This document shows positions 35,797 through 45,259 of a DNA stretch of 64,000 nucleotides, in pieces; within the stretch, counting starts at the first letter, position 1, and each line of letters starts with the position of its first letter. The notes under the pieces are model-generated. The model saw only the letters and a list, made by a program, of their open reading frames with translations. It was not told the origin of the DNA and did no database searches. The position numbers were made by a program, and so were the translations under genes. The stretch comes from Saprospiraceae bacterium UBA2329 (GTDB taxonomy: Bacteria; Bacteroidota; Bacteroidia; Chitinophagales; Saprospiraceae). The stretch lies in assembly GCA_002344975.1 (NCBI GenBank), contig DDUV01000036.1, positions 12,233 to 76,232 of the forward strand. The letters run 5' to 3'.

Positions 35797-36756
35797 TCAG
35801 CCCCGCTGCAACAAATACGCAATATACCCCACATAGCACAGCACAAAAATGACCCCGTCGTAGCGTTTGATGACCAAGCGGCGGCCCAGCGCCAAGGCCA
35901 GAATGATGAGCGCGCCGGAGAGCACCACCACCAAAAGGTCTATATTCGAGCTTTGCTGAAAAGGAAGCGGGCGAATGACGCTGCTCAGCCCCAAAATCAA
36001 CAGGAGGTTGAAGATGTTGGAACCCACCACATTGCCCACGGCAATGTCGGTATTGCGCCGGTATGCCGCCATGGCCGAAGTGACCAATTCGGGCAGCGAG
36101 GTGCCGATGGCGACTACCGTAAGGCCGATGAAAGCCTCGCTCATGCCGAACAACTGGGCCAATTGCACGGCGCCGTCCACCACCCATTTGCCACCCAAAA
36201 ACAGGGCCACAATGCCGATTACCGTGAGCAGCCCCGCTTTGGCGCCCGACATGGCCTGAATGGCCTGGTCCGGGCTGTCTTCCTTGGCCGATGGGAGCGT
36301 GAATACATACATTAAAAACAAGCCGAAGAAAAACAGAATGATGGCGCCGTCTATGCGGCCCAGTCCGTGTTCGTTGTGTTCCAGCCCGAAGATATCGGTA
36401 TTGGCCAAAAAGCCGATCAACAAAGCAGCGGCCAGCGAAAACGGGATTTCCGAGAGCACCGTATTGCGCTGTATGGGCAGGCCGTAAATAATGGCGGAGA
36501 TGCCCAAAATGAGCAACACATTGGCAATATTACTGCCCAGCACATTACCAATGGCAATACCTGCATTGCCGTTAATGCTGGCCAATACGTTGACAATCAG
36601 TTCCGGAGCCGAGGTGCCGACCGACACGATGGTGAGGCCGATGACAAAGTCACTTATGCCCAAACGTTTTGCAATAGCAGAAGAGCCTGTCACCAACCAG
36701 TCGGCGCCTTTAACCAAAGCCACAAAACCCAACGCGAAGAGTATATAAGTCAGCAT
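35797..36756 (-). CDS. CaCA-family Na+/Ca2+ (K+-independent) exchanger
   Basis: 319 aa with about ten membrane helices in two inverted repeats. Both alpha-repeat motifs are visible: GLTIVSVGTSAPELIVNV in the first half and GLTVVAIGTSLPELVTSAMA in the second. Each is followed by the ion-binding helix with AIGNVLGSNIANVLLILG or AVGNVVGSNIFNLLLILG. This is the YrbG/NCX prokaryotic type. It probably exports Ca2+ in exchange for Na+ or H+. The start ATG 36756 fits the first helix (MLTYILFALGFVALVKGADWL). Confidence 0.93.
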   Translation of the reverse strand: MLTYILFALGFVALVKGADWLVTGSSAIAKRLGISDFVIGLTIVSVGTSAPELIVNVLASINGNAGIAIGNVLGSNIANVLLILGISAIIYGLPIQRNTVLSEIPFSLAAALLIGFLANTDIFGLEHNEHGLGRIDGAIILFFFGLFLMYVFTLPSAKEDSPDQAIQAMSGAKAGLLTVIGIVALFLGGKWVVDGAVQLAQLFGMSEAFIGLTVVAIGTSLPELVTSAMAAYRRNTDIAVGNVVGSNIFNLLLILGLSSVIRPLPFQQSSNIDLLVVVLSGALIILALALGRRLVIKRYDGVIFVLCYVGYIAYLLQRG

Positions 36757-36809
36757 GATTGTTCCTGATTTCGGAGCGCAAAAATATCTTTACATACTAA
36801 TATGCCCCA

Positions 36810-39800
36810 ATGTTGAGCGAAAAAGTAAAAACTTATACTAAATTGGCCGGGCGAAACGACGAAACACTACACCAAATCAATCTTGTAAAAGAAATGCAGA
36901 CGCAATTGAACCAGACATGGAGGCCGCGCCGCCTGAATCTTATTTTAGCCATCACCGCAGTAGCCGGATTCTTGATGGCTGCCGGCTTGCCGCAATACCC
37001 GTCCACCGGGCTGAAGGCCGGTCAAAACCCTGATGAAGACCGCTGGGTGGACTCTATGTTCAACGTTCTGACGCCAGATGAGCGCCTCGGTCAGCTTTTT
37101 ATGATTCGCGCTCATTCCGACAAAGGCGCCGATCACATAGCCGGCGTGGAAAAACTCATCCGGGAGTACCATGTAGGTGCGCTTTGTTTTTTTCAGGGCA
37201 CACCTGTCAAGCAGGTAGAACTCACCAACCGATACCAGGCGCTCACCCGCCACATCCCGCTCATGGTAGCCATTGACGGCGAATGGGGCCTGGGCATGCG
37301 CCTTAAAGAAAACACCATCAGTTATCCGAGGCAGTTGCCGCTCGGCGCCATTCAGGACAACTGGCTCATTTACGAGTTCGGCAAGGAAGTGGCCCGGCAG
37401 TGCCGTCGCATCGGCATCCATGTCAATTTTGCACCGGTGGCGGACGTAAACAACAACGCCGCCAACCCGGTCATCAACACCCGCTCCTTCGGCGAAGACC
37501 GCTATAATGTAGCCGTCAAAAGCAATATGTACGCCAAAGGCATGCAGGACAACGGCGTCATGGCTTGCGCCAAACACTTCCCCGGCCACGGCGATACCGA
37601 TGTGGACTCGCATTTAGACCTGCCCTCCATAACGCACGACAGAGCCAGACTGGACAGCATCGAACTGTTTCCGTTTCGCGAGTTGGCCCGTCAGGGCGTG
37701 GGCAGCTTTATGATTGCGCACCTGAATGTGCCTGCATTGGATACCGGCATGAACCGCCCCACCACCCTCTCGCGCTACACCGTCACCGAGCTGCTGCGCA
37801 AAGAAATGGGCTTTGAAGGGCTTGCCTTTACCGATGCGCTGGAAATGAAAGGCGTGACGAAACATTTCAAACCCGGCGAAGTAGAGGCCGAGGCCCTGCT
37901 GGCCGGCAATGACATGCTGGTGCTGCCCGAAAGTATGGAGGCCGCTTTCCGCGAAATCAAACGCTATATAGCCGAAGGGCGCATTGCGCAGGCCGAGGTG
38001 AACGAGCATGTGAAGCGCGTGCTGCGGGCCAAATACCGGCTGGGGCTTACCACCTTTGCCCCCATTTCTACCGACAGCCTCGACCAGCAACTCAACTCGC
38101 CCGACGCCATCGCCCTGAAATGGAAATTGTACGAGCACAGTCTCACGCTGGCGCGCAACAAGGGCAACCTCCTTCCCATCAAAAAAATGAGCACCGATAT
38201 GGCCGCCCTCAGCATCGGCGCATCGGCCAAGTCCAAGTTTCAGGCGCGATTGGAGAGCTACAAAAAAATGCCGCTGTTCCAAAGCCCGAAGGAAATCTCC
38301 TCCTCCGAGCGCAGCCGCCTGCTGCAAACGCTGGGCAAAAAAGAATTGGTCATCGTGAGCCTGCACGGCATGAGTTCTTTCGCCTCGCAGGGCTATGGCC
38401 TCAGCAAGAGCGCACTGGATTTTCTGGAAACCCTCGCGCGCCGCACGCAGGTGGTACTGGTGGTGTTCGGCACGCCTTACAGCCTTCGCCATTTTGATCA
38501 AATTGACCCCGTACTCGTGGCTTACGAGGATGATCCGATTGCGCAAGACCTTGCCGCACAGGCTTTATTCGGCGCCATCGGTATCAGCGGACGCCTGCCG
38601 GTCACGGCTTCTCCGCTGAGCAAATTCAATACCGGCGTCACTACCTCGCCTGTTTTCAAAATGGGCTATAACCTGCCCGAACGCGTGGGCATGAGCACGG
38701 CTGCGTTTGAAAAAATGGACCGGCTGGCGCAGGAGGCCATTGCAGTAGGCGCTACGCCGGGCTGCGTGGTGTTGGCGGCCAAAGACGGCCAAATCGTTTA
38801 TCACAAAGCCTTCGGACACCACACATACAGTAAAACACAGGCCACCCAAGCGGATGATGTGTATGATCTGGCCTCCGTGACCAAAATTGCGGGAGGCACC
38901 CTGGCTCTGATGAAATTGTACGACGACGGCCTCGTTGACCTCGAAACGCCCATCGTGAAATACCTGCCCGAATTAGCCGGTTCCAACAAAGCCGATCTCC
39001 TGCTCAGAGACATCCTCGCACACCGGGCCGGGCTGCAACCCTGGCTGCCGTTTTATCGCAAAACTGTTGAAAAAACGCCGGAGGAAGTGGTCGTAAAAGA
39101 CCATTATTACTGCCCGGACGCGATAGACGAATACGATATTCCGGTGGCCTCCAACCTCTACCTTCGCCGCGACTATGCCGATTCGGTCTGGCAGGAAATC
39201 ATTGCGTCGCCACTGTTGCCTACGCGTGGTTACCGGTACAGCGACCTGGGTTTTTACATCGTGGCGCGCATGGTGCATCGCCTCAGCGGGAAAACTTTGG
39301 ATGCCTATCTGGAAGACAATTTCTTTTGCCCCATGGGCTTGGAAAGCATCGGCTACAATCCCTGGCAGCGCGTAGAACTGAGCCGCATAGCGCCCACAGA
39401 ATACGACGCATACTTCAGAATGCAAAAAATACAAGGCTATGTGCATGATATGGGCGCGGCCATGCTGGGCGGCGTGAGCGGTCATGCAGGTTTGTTTGCC
39501 AATGCCGAGGACCTGGCAGCGGTGCTTCAAATGCTGCTCAACTACGGTTATTACGGCGGCCAACGCTACCTCGATCCGGCTACGGTAAAAACCTTTGCGG
39601 CGCGGCACCCGGCCAGTACCCGGCGCGGCATGGGCTTTGACATGCGGCAAATGGACGCCCGCATGCACCAGAATGTGACCACCCGCATGTCGAACGAGGC
39701 ATTTGGGCACGACGGTTTTACGGGTACCAGCGCCTGGGCCGATCCCGAAACGGGCACCATTTTCATCCTGTTGAGCAATCGGACTTATCCCTCCCAAAAA

Positions 39801-39947
39801 AATTCCAAACTGTCTTCCCAGCGTTTCCGGCAGCGCATGCAAAGCGTTGTTTATCAGTCATTGAAGGCTGCACCGGATGCGGAGGAATGGGCGCAGGCGA
39901 AAATACCGCCGATGGAAGATGGTGGCATTGAGGAGGGGAATCAATAA
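36810..39947 (+). CDS. NagZ-like GH3 glycosidase fused to a serine beta-lactamase-like hydrolase
   Basis: 1045 aa. An in-frame ATG at 36894 would give a more ordinary signal/anchor (RPRRLNLILAITAVAGFLMAAG), so either start is possible. Residues about 70-430 are a GH3 domain of the NagZ (beta-N-acetylglucosaminidase) subtype, with KHFPGHGDTDVDSH (K255, H256, H260, D262) and the nucleophile Asp342 in FTDALEM. Residues about 440-640 are the GH3 C-terminal domain. Residues about 650-1040 are a class C beta-lactamase/esterase-like domain with S689-V-T-K692, Y810-S-D and GHDGFTG. The fusion is common in Bacteroidota and is thought to act on peptidoglycan fragments in the periplasm, the second domain perhaps as an amidase, esterase or peptidase. 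The lgt gene follows 10 bp downstream. Confidence 0.9.
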   Translation: MLSEKVKTYTKLAGRNDETLHQINLVKEMQTQLNQTWRPRRLNLILAITAVAGFLMAAGLPQYPSTGLKAGQNPDEDRWVDSMFNVLTPDERLGQLFMIRAHSDKGADHIAGVEKLIREYHVGALCFFQGTPVKQVELTNRYQALTRHIPLMVAIDGEWGLGMRLKENTISYPRQLPLGAIQDNWLIYEFGKEVARQCRRIGIHVNFAPVADVNNNAANPVINTRSFGEDRYNVAVKSNMYAKGMQDNGVMACAKHFPGHGDTDVDSHLDLPSITHDRARLDSIELFPFRELARQGVGSFMIAHLNVPALDTGMNRPTTLSRYTVTELLRKEMGFEGLAFTDALEMKGVTKHFKPGEVEAEALLAGNDMLVLPESMEAAFREIKRYIAEGRIAQAEVNEHVKRVLRAKYRLGLTTFAPISTDSLDQQLNSPDAIALKWKLYEHSLTLARNKGNLLPIKKMSTDMAALSIGASAKSKFQARLESYKKMPLFQSPKEISSSERSRLLQTLGKKELVIVSLHGMSSFASQGYGLSKSALDFLETLARRTQVVLVVFGTPYSLRHFDQIDPVLVAYEDDPIAQDLAAQALFGAIGISGRLPVTASPLSKFNTGVTTSPVFKMGYNLPERVGMSTAAFEKMDRLAQEAIAVGATPGCVVLAAKDGQIVYHKAFGHHTYSKTQATQADDVYDLASVTKIAGGTLALMKLYDDGLVDLETPIVKYLPELAGSNKADLLLRDILAHRAGLQPWLPFYRKTVEKTPEEVVVKDHYYCPDAIDEYDIPVASNLYLRRDYADSVWQEIIASPLLPTRGYRYSDLGFYIVARMVHRLSGKTLDAYLEDNFFCPMGLESIGYNPWQRVELSRIAPTEYDAYFRMQKIQGYVHDMGAAMLGGVSGHAGLFANAEDLAAVLQMLLNYGYYGGQRYLDPATVKTFAARHPASTRRGMGFDMRQMDARMHQNVTTRMSNEAFGHDGFTGTSAWADPETGTIFILLSNRTYPSQKNSKLSSQRFRQRMQSVVYQSLKAAPDAEEWAQAKIPPMEDGGIEEGNQ

Positions 39948-39957
39948 CACATTCACT

Positions 39958-41100
39958 ATGTACCCTGATCTCTCCTACGTTTTTCACGACCTCATCGGCA
40001 CACCGGCCGACAACTGGCTGTCCATTTTCAAAACCTACGGCCTGTTTTTGGTATTGGCCGTGCTGAGCGCCGCCGTGATATTGCAGGCCGAATTGCGCCG
40101 CAAAAGCCGCGAGGGACTGCTCCTTCCCCACACCGAAACGCTGACCGAGGGCGGCCCGGCAACGCGGAACGAATACATTTCTGCGCTGATCTGGGGCTTT
40201 GTTTTGGGTTTCAAATTGCCCTACATTGCCCTGCACTTCCCCGATTTTCAGCAGGATGCAGCCGGCGTATTGTTTTCCCTCAAAGGCGTGTGGTGGGCGG
40301 GCGCCCTCGGTGCTGTGGCCTACCCGGCATATCTGTGGTTCAGTCGGCGCAACAGCAAGGCCGTCACCCGCAGTGCCGAGGTGTTTCCGCACGACCGCAT
40401 CGGCGAAATCACCATTATTGCTGCCGTTTCGGGTGTGGCGGGCGCTAAAGTCTTCTCCATTTTGGAAGAACCTCAGCAGTTTTTCAACGACCCCGCAGGT
40501 ACACTTTTCTCCGGCGCGGGCCTCACCATTTACGGCGGTCTCATTTTCGGTTTTGTGGCCGTGTGGCTGTATTTGCGCAAAAAACAGATTCCCGTGGCGC
40601 ACGTTATGGATGCCGTAGCGCCGGCCCTCATTGTGGCGTATGGCGTGGGGCGTTTGGGCTGCCATTTTTCCGGCGACGGCGACTGGGGCATTGCGGCCGG
40701 GACGCAACCCGGCTGGTGGTTCCTACCCGACTGGCTGTGGAGCATGGACTATCCGCGCAACATCATCAACAGCGGGGTGGCGATGGACGTATGCGACGGG
40801 CGTTATTGCCGGAGGCTGGCCGAGCCGGTTTTTCCCACTTCGATTTATGAGGCGGCCATGGCTTTCGGCATCGGGGGTATTTTGTGGGCATTGCGCAAGC
40901 GGGTAAAGGTTCCGGCCATGTTGTTTTTTATCTACTTGATTTTCAATGGCACAGAGCGTTTTTTAATAGAAAAAATCCGCGTCAATGAGCGCTACGATGC
41001 ACTGGGCTTTCATTTCACGCAGGCCGAACTGATTGCAGTGCTCATTTTTACGGCAGGCGTAGCAGGAACACTTTGGTTGGCACTTAAAACCAAACGATAA
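39958..41100 (+). CDS. lgt: Prolipoprotein diacylglyceryl transferase
   Basis: 380 aa from ATG 39958, immediately after the GH3 fusion gene. Multi-pass membrane enzyme that moves diacylglycerol from phosphatidylglycerol to the lipobox Cys of prolipoproteins. Core motifs: FSGAGLTIYGGLIFG (the family's YGG) and VGRLGCHFSGDGDWG (the Lgt signature G-R-x-G-C/N-F-x-x-G). The C-terminal helices include FPTSIYEAAMAFGIGG and FLIEKIRVNERY. It is longer than E. coli Lgt (291 aa) because of extra sequence in the first loop and in the region 255-295. Several lipoproteins in this window are its likely substrates. Confidence 0.9.
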   Translation: MYPDLSYVFHDLIGTPADNWLSIFKTYGLFLVLAVLSAAVILQAELRRKSREGLLLPHTETLTEGGPATRNEYISALIWGFVLGFKLPYIALHFPDFQQDAAGVLFSLKGVWWAGALGAVAYPAYLWFSRRNSKAVTRSAEVFPHDRIGEITIIAAVSGVAGAKVFSILEEPQQFFNDPAGTLFSGAGLTIYGGLIFGFVAVWLYLRKKQIPVAHVMDAVAPALIVAYGVGRLGCHFSGDGDWGIAAGTQPGWWFLPDWLWSMDYPRNIINSGVAMDVCDGRYCRRLAEPVFPTSIYEAAMAFGIGGILWALRKRVKVPAMLFFIYLIFNGTERFLIEKIRVNERYDALGFHFTQAELIAVLIFTAGVAGTLWLALKTKR

Positions 41101-41107
41101 AACCCGT

Positions 41108-41935
41108 ATGGAACAGTTTCTCAATTACAAAATTCTGAGCATCGGCAGCTTCTCGTTGTCGGTTTATCACCTCATCGGCGTAGCAGTCATCATAGCGATT
41201 ACATCTCTCCTTCTGTGGGTCTTGCGCAAATCCATTTACCGCTCCACCCGCTTCAGTGAGGGCAAAAAATATGCATTCTATCAAGTCCTCAAGTATGTGA
41301 TTATCGTAATAGCCATTTCGGTGGGTTTGCATTTTGTGGGCGTCAATGTGACGGTATTTGTGGCCGGCTCGGCAGCCTTGTTGGTGGGCTTGGGACTGGG
41401 GGTACAGAATTTGTTTAATGACTTCATTTCCGGCATCATCATTCTGTTGGACAGCACAGTGAAAGTGGGCGACGTCATCGAGGTGAATGGCATCGTGGGC
41501 AAGGTGATGGAAATTGAACTCCGCACCACCACGGTATTGACCCGCGACGACACCTACATCATCTTACCCAATTCGCGCATTACCGGCAATGATCTCAGCA
41601 ACTGGACGCACGAACATGTAACCTCTCGTTTTGACATCAATGTGGGCGTGGACTACAGTTCGGACATTGATCTGGTGATGGAATTGCTTCGACAGGCGGC
41701 ACAGGAGCATAAGGCGGTTAAAAGTGACAAGAAGCCATTCGTTCGATTGCTCGATTATGCCGATTCCGCAGTGGTGTTCAAGCTCCTTTTTTGGTCGGAT
41801 GAGGTGTTTCGAATAGAGAATGTGAAAAGCGAAATACGCATTGCTATCTGGCGCAAGTTTAAAGAACACGGCGTCTCCATCCCGTTCCCGCAACGTACGC
41901 TGCACTTTGCGTCCCCATTGCCTGAAAAAGAATGA
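41108..41935 (+). CDS. MscS-type mechanosensitive channel
   Basis: 275 aa. Three membrane helices (about 15-35, 57-76 and 80-105). TM3 has the Gly/Ala-rich pore pattern (GSAALLVGLGLGVQNLFNDFISG). The beta domain (VGDVIEVNGIVGKVMEIELRTTTVLTRDDTYIILPN) and the C-terminal alpha/beta domain are typical of small MscS proteins. It is a stretch-gated efflux channel that protects from hypo-osmotic shock. It starts 7 bp after lgt and is probably co-transcribed with it. Confidence 0.93.
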   Translation: MEQFLNYKILSIGSFSLSVYHLIGVAVIIAITSLLLWVLRKSIYRSTRFSEGKKYAFYQVLKYVIIVIAISVGLHFVGVNVTVFVAGSAALLVGLGLGVQNLFNDFISGIIILLDSTVKVGDVIEVNGIVGKVMEIELRTTTVLTRDDTYIILPNSRITGNDLSNWTHEHVTSRFDINVGVDYSSDIDLVMELLRQAAQEHKAVKSDKKPFVRLLDYADSAVVFKLLFWSDEVFRIENVKSEIRIAIWRKFKEHGVSIPFPQRTLHFASPLPEKE

Positions 41936-41940
41936 CCGGC

Positions 41941-42543
41941 TTATTGAGTGGTACGGGTGGGTTCGTCCTCCTCAATATCGTAGATAGTGGGTTCGGATTC
42001 GGAGTCTTCTACCCGGTAGTCTTCCAAACGATCCATGAACTCTACCGAGCGATCCCAAAATCGCTGTAAAGTGGGCTTGGCTTTGCCCAAAAGACCCCAC
42101 ATCGTCTGGGGGTATTTTTCCAGATAGGAATATGTGATGGAATCTTGCTTGGTATCTTCCTCAATGAGGTGGGCTTTGTTGGCAAACAACACTAAAGTAC
42201 TGAACAACAGGGTAGTAAAAGCTGCTGTGATCGCCGCGCCCGCTGCCTGATTGATGAAGTTGATATTGGCGCTTTCCAACCCATTTTCCAATACACGCGC
42301 AAACGTGCGGATGGCGATCATCGTGAGTACGAAAGTAAGCAGAAAGCCGGCAATGAACATCAGCGGATTGGTAGAGGTAAAGAGTGATTCCAGCAGTTCC
42401 GTCATATCCGGCGAAAAACGAAAGGCAATGATGACGCCAAACAGCACCGACAAAACCGTGAATACCGTCTTGATGATGCCCCGGGAGTATCCTAAATACA
42501 ACCCATAGATGGCCGTGATGAGAAATAACAGGTCTATAATCAT
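41941..42543 (-). CDS. CvpA-family membrane protein
   Basis: 200 aa from ATG 42543 (MIIDLLFLITAIYGLYLGYSRGIIK), the conserved CvpA start; upstream codons to 42600 do not fit the family. Four helices (about 4-25, 30-46, 62-85 and 100-125), then a charged soluble tail ending in an acidic stretch (ESEPTIYDIEEDEPTRTTQ). CvpA proteins are linked to colicin V production and, more generally, envelope stress and cell division; the exact function is unclear. The TACATTTG motif on the minus strand at 42556-42549 is only 6 bp from the ATG. If used, the mRNA would be nearly leaderless. Confidence 0.85.
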   Translation of the reverse strand: MIIDLLFLITAIYGLYLGYSRGIIKTVFTVLSVLFGVIIAFRFSPDMTELLESLFTSTNPLMFIAGFLLTFVLTMIAIRTFARVLENGLESANINFINQAAGAAITAAFTTLLFSTLVLFANKAHLIEEDTKQDSITYSYLEKYPQTMWGLLGKAKPTLQRFWDRSVEFMDRLEDYRVEDSESEPTIYDIEEDEPTRTTQ

Positions 42544-42712
42544 GACCGCAAATGTAATGTGGATGGGAGTAACGAGCAATGCCGGCTTAGACCAACACAC
42601 TCATTCTCACCGACTAATATACACAAAGTGCAGGCATATAGTTTAATACTTGAACTTACTGTGCCGTTTCGGCCAGCGAGCAATGACCGTTTTCAGGTAT
42701 AATATATTGCCT

Positions 42713-42720
42713 TATCTTTG
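42713..42720 (+). promoter_or_regulatory. -7 promoter element for the CNNM/CorC gene
   Basis: TATCTTTG matches TAnnTTTG, 37 bp before the ATG at 42757; a TTT sits 20 bp upstream at the -33 position. Confidence 0.55.
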
Positions 42721-42756
42721 TCGGGCGGTTTCAATGCCGTCACTCACAACATCAAT

Positions 42757-44034
42757 ATGGAAATTTTAATCATTATTGGTTTGGTTTTGCTCAATGGCAT
42801 TTTTTCCATGGCGGAAATGTCATTGGTTTCTTCCCGTAAATTCAGGCTGGAAAGCTCCTCCAAAAAAGGCAATAAAGGCGCACAGGCAGCTTTGCGACTG
42901 TCCGAAAACCCCAACCGCTTTTTGTCCACCGTACAAATCGGCATCACGCTCATCGGCATCCTCCTCGGTGTATATAGCGGTGAAAACATGACCGACGATG
43001 TAACCGGATTTCTGAGCCGTTTTGAATGGTTGAGGCCTTATGCCGATACCGTCGCCGTTTTCATCATTGTGGTTTTTGTTACTTATCTGTCCATTGTGCT
43101 CGGCGAATTATTGCCCAAAAGACTGGGCCTCACTTTCCCCGAACCCATTGCCATCGTTTTGGCACAGCCCATGCTTTTGTTGTCTAAAATAACGGCGCCG
43201 TTCGTATGGTTGCTCACTAAAACCAGCGAAATTCTTCTGCGCCTCATGGGCATCCGCAGCAACATGGACAGCAAAGTGTCGGAAGAAGAAATCAAATCCA
43301 TCATCAAGGAAAGCGCCGAGGGCGGCGAGATTCAGGACATTGAGCAAAACATAGTAGAGCGGGTGTTTGAATTAGGGGACCTCAGAGTAACTTCGCTTAT
43401 GACACACTCCGGCGACCTCGTGTATTTTGATGAAAATGACGACTTGAAAACCGTGCGCAGGAAAGTAGCGGAAGAAAAGCACTCGGCGTACCCTGTTTGT
43501 GCCGACGACGATATTGATGAAATTCTGGGCATCGTTTTGTTGAAAGACCTTTTTGAAGCATCTTCCGACGAGGGCTTCCATCTCAAATCGCATCTCAAAC
43601 CGCCTTTGTTTATCAACGAAAGCATGCCGGCCTATAAAATGCTGGAACTTTTCAAAAAAGAACGCCTGCACTACGCCATCGTCATTGATGAGTTTGGCTC
43701 CACCAGCGGTATGGTCACTATGGATGATGTGGTAGATGCGTTGGTGGGAGACGTCAGCGAAGATTATCAGGATGAGTACCAATTGGTGCAGCGGGATGAA
43801 AACTCCTGGTTGGTGGACGGGCAATATCCCATTCAGGAGTTCCTCCGCTACTTCAACCTGCATATTGAAGACCAGTACGACGGGCAATTTCTGACGGTAG
43901 CCGGACTGATGCTTTCCAAGTTTCATGCCCTGCCCAAAGTAGGCGACAAAATGAACTTTGATGATCTACAATTAGAAGTAGTTGATAAAGACGGGCAGCG
44001 CATTGATAAAATCCTGGTCACGCGGATGAAATAA
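42757..44034 (+). CDS. CNNM/CorC-family (hemolysin-like) transporter
   Basis: 425 aa from ATG 42757. Domain order: a DUF21/CNNM membrane domain of three to four helices (about residues 1-190, with NGIFSMAEMSLVSSRKFRLE and VTYLSIVLGELLPKRLGLTFPEPIA), a CBS pair (about 205-325, VERVFELGDLRVTSLMT and VIDEFGSTSGMVTMDDVVDALVG), and a C-terminal CorC_HlyC domain (about 340-420). The family mediates Mg2+ or Co2+ efflux, or other cation homeostasis, despite the old name hemolysin. All three domains are complete. Confidence 0.9.
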   Translation: MEILIIIGLVLLNGIFSMAEMSLVSSRKFRLESSSKKGNKGAQAALRLSENPNRFLSTVQIGITLIGILLGVYSGENMTDDVTGFLSRFEWLRPYADTVAVFIIVVFVTYLSIVLGELLPKRLGLTFPEPIAIVLAQPMLLLSKITAPFVWLLTKTSEILLRLMGIRSNMDSKVSEEEIKSIIKESAEGGEIQDIEQNIVERVFELGDLRVTSLMTHSGDLVYFDENDDLKTVRRKVAEEKHSAYPVCADDDIDEILGIVLLKDLFEASSDEGFHLKSHLKPPLFINESMPAYKMLELFKKERLHYAIVIDEFGSTSGMVTMDDVVDALVGDVSEDYQDEYQLVQRDENSWLVDGQYPIQEFLRYFNLHIEDQYDGQFLTVAGLMLSKFHALPKVGDKMNFDDLQLEVVDKDGQRIDKILVTRMK

Positions 44035-44091
44035 AGGGGCGATGAAAAACGGCTTTTGCCCCACTACTAATGGTGAGGGGGTATAGTTTTT

Positions 44092-44117
44092 TACGAACAT
44101 TACGAACAAATGTTCGT
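44092..44117. promoter_or_regulatory. Palindromic operator upstream of paaA
   Basis: ACGAACA-AA-TGTTCGT (44102-44117) is a perfect 7+7 inverted repeat. A third half-site, ACGAACA, lies at 44092-44098. The operator covers the -33 zone of the paaA promoter, so binding would block initiation. TetR-type repressors of phenylacetate genes bind palindromes in this position; the regulator itself is not encoded nearby. Confidence 0.7.
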
Positions 44118-44134
44118 TATTTGAAACAAATATC

Positions 44135-44142
44135 TATATTTG
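44135..44142 (+). promoter_or_regulatory. -7 promoter element for paaAB
   Basis: TATATTTG matches TAnnTTTG, 21 bp before the ATG at 44164 and just downstream of the palindromic operator. Confidence 0.6.
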
Positions 44143-44163
44143 CACGCCAAACGATCAAAGATC

Positions 44164-45123
44164 ATGCAAGACCTGACGCTGGAGCACGCATTTCAATCTA
44201 AAATTGACGCCGATCAGAAGATCGAGCCGAGAGACTGGATGCCGGATATTTACCGGAAAACTTTGATTCGTCAGATTTCCCAGCACGCCCATTCCGAAAT
44301 CGTCGGTATGTTGCCCGAAGGCAACTGGATCACCCGCGCTCCTTCTTTGCGTCGCAAGGTGGCCCTCATTGCCAAGGTGCAAGACGAAGGCGGTCATGGC
44401 CTCTATTTGTACGCTGCCGCCGAAACGCTGGGCATTGACCGGGCTACCCTCATCGAAGAGCTGCACAGCGGCAAGGCCAAATACAGCAGCGTATTCAATT
44501 ACCAGGCCATTACCTGGGCCGACATGGGCGCCATCGGCTGGTTGGTGGACGGCGCCGCTATTATGAATCAGGTGGCGCTGTGCCGCACATCTTACGGGCC
44601 GTATGCCCGCGCTATGGTGCGTATTTGCAAAGAAGAAAGTTTTCACCAACGCCAGGGCTACGAGATCATGCTCACGCTGGCACAGGGTTCGCCGGAGCAA
44701 AAAGCCATGGCACAGGACGCGCTCAACCGCTGGTGGTGGCCCGCCCTGATGATGTTTGGCCCCAACGACAAAGAATCTTTACACACAGAGCAGTCTATGC
44801 GCTGGCGCATCAAACGCTTTACCAACGACGAGCTAAGGCAGCGCTTTGTGGATATGACTGTGCCGCAGGCCGAATTTCTGGGGCTTACCGTTCCTGATCC
44901 CGACCTGAAATGGAATGAAGAACGCGGGCACTACGATTTCGGCCCCATCAACTGGGACGAGTTTTGGAACGTGGTCAAAGGCAACGGCCCCTGCAATCTG
45001 CAACGCATCAAGGCCCGGCGCAAGGCGCACGATGACGGCGCCTGGGTGCGCGAGGCGGCGATGGCCTACGCCGAAAAACGAAAACAACGCGAAGTACAGA
45101 TGGGCATAGAGCATAGAGCGTAG
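44164..45123 (+). CDS. paaA: 1,2-phenylacetyl-CoA epoxidase, catalytic subunit A
   Basis: 319 aa from ATG 44164 ([22 protein letters not shown]). Diiron ferritin-like oxygenase subunit that epoxidises the ring of phenylacetyl-CoA. Iron-ligand motifs ExxH are present twice: [11 protein letters not shown] and [10 protein letters not shown]. Also typical are [19 protein letters not shown] and [12 protein letters not shown]. It needs PaaC (structural), PaaB, PaaD and PaaE (reductase). Only paaB follows here, after an unusually long 136-bp spacer. The end of the gene carries a short tandem (CATAGAGC/ATAGAGC/GTAGAGC) that is mostly low-complexity and could have shifted the original C-terminus. Confidence 0.95.
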   Translation: MQDLTLEHAFQSKIDADQKIEPRDWMPDIYRKTLIRQISQHAHSEIVGMLPEGNWITRAPSLRRKVALIAKVQDEGGHGLYLYAAAETLGIDRATLIEELHSGKAKYSSVFNYQAITWADMGAIGWLVDGAAIMNQVALCRTSYGPYARAMVRICKEESFHQRQGYEIMLTLAQGSPEQKAMAQDALNRWWWPALMMFGPNDKESLHTEQSMRWRIKRFTNDELRQRFVDMTVPQAEFLGLTVPDPDLKWNEERGHYDFGPINWDEFWNVVKGNGPCNLQRIKARRKAHDDGAWVREAAMAYAEKRKQREVQMGIEHRA

Positions 45124-45259
45124 AGCAGTTCCGATGAGGAACGAAATTGAGAGGGCCATAGAGGGTCGAAACCCGCTTGTGCCAAGGCTTCGGCGGATGA
45201 AACCCGAAACCTTGAACCCGAAACTCGAAACACAAAACAACAACAAACATTTGCCAAAT

